A DNA stretch of 35,040 nucleotides. Source: Propionibacteriaceae bacterium (GTDB lineage Bacteria > Actinomycetota > Actinomycetes > Propionibacteriales > Propionibacteriaceae). The notes below the pieces were generated by a model, which was not told the origin of the DNA, made no database searches, and saw only the letters and a program-made list of their open reading frames with translations. Both the position numbers and the translations under genes were made by a program. Below, piece by piece: positions 34,961 to 35,040 of the stretch; position 1 is the first letter of the stretch, and every line of letters starts with the position of its first letter. The stretch is from assembly GCA_031286045.1 (NCBI GenBank), contig JAITVA010000085.1:1-35040 (forward strand), read 5' to 3'.

Positions 34961-35040
34961 TCAGTGTAGTTGGCGGCGGCGAATCAACACACCCGCAGCC
35001 ACACACAACATGGCCAAGGCAGCCACACCAAGCAGACCAC
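34961..35040 (-). CDS. C-terminal anchor of a surface protein (partial)
   Basis: On the minus strand the last 25 codons before a TGA at 34961-34963 read GLLGVAALAMLCVAAGV, then LIRRRQLH. A hydrophobic helix of about 18 residues followed by a short Arg-rich tail at the very C-terminus is the pattern of sortase-processed, cell-wall-anchored proteins; the LPxTG-type motif would lie just beyond the window edge. A plain C-terminally anchored membrane protein is the alternative. A hairpin terminator follows at 34922-34949. Only 80 bases are visible. Confidence 0.6.
   Translation of the reverse strand, partial: GLLGVAALAMLCVAAGVLIRRRQLH

Overview
The window comes from a high-GC actinobacterial chromosome. 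Support comes from the gene content (a DUF3017 protein fused to folD by a TGATG overlap, a CspB-type cold-shock protein next to DUF3027, DUF2530 and an NCS2 permease, comEA-comEC close to holA, small-type PurL, a stand-alone GroEL with a GGM tail under CIRCE control) and from many gene starts that look leaderless. A relative of the Propionibacteriaceae is my best guess, but nothing in the sequence fixes the genus.

Layout. 1-1423: the left edge is the end of an IS3-family insertion sequence that has replaced the N-terminus, including Walker A, of an ABC-transporter ATPase; its ABC-2 permease partner follows intact. 1515-2734: folD and a DUF3017 membrane protein. 2858-5274: a polar amino-acid ABC uptake operon (lipoprotein, permease, ATPase). 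5542-8025: a secreted UshA-like 5'-nucleotidase with an unusual C-terminal sorting-like signal. 8241-10493: purL. 10612-12404: two tandem CIRCE operators and groEL. 12504-13184: a CutC-family protein. 13188-17288: a conserved actinobacterial block (membrane protein, CspB-like, DUF3027, DUF2530, NCS2 purine permease). 17318-18380: two unrecognised small proteins. 18447-18519: tRNA-Arg(CCT), followed by about 490 bases rich in dyads, a tiny peptide gene ending Trp-Trp-Cys with a very strong ribosome-binding site, and a MerR regulator. 20271-22324: a SAF/CpaB-like protein, divergent from a DUF4192-like protein, then a VIT1-family Fe/Mn transporter. 22540-28304: leuS, then the DNA-uptake operon comEA-comEC. 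28370-29359: holA, convergent with comEC. 29465-32788: an ion-transporter-superfamily membrane protein and a GH13 alpha-glucosidase. 32800-34433: PanE-family reductase and an MBL-fold hydrolase. 34434-34960: no gene, but an 18-bp inverted repeat. 34961-35040: the C-terminal membrane anchor of a surface protein that runs off the right edge.

The most interesting signal is regulatory. The comEA-comEC operon and the DUF4192-like gene, 4 kb apart, share the same promoter layout: two DnaA-box sequences exactly 31 bp apart, then CTGACA, 17 bp, CACAT and a leaderless start. The first box lies in a 17-base block that is identical at 16 positions. This suggests that DNA uptake and the DUF4192 gene (with a divergent pilus-assembly-like SAF gene) are controlled together, perhaps by DnaA or replication status. 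The second candidate is the WWC peptide gene beside the MerR regulator. All functional calls rest on motif and family recognition by eye; no searches were run.
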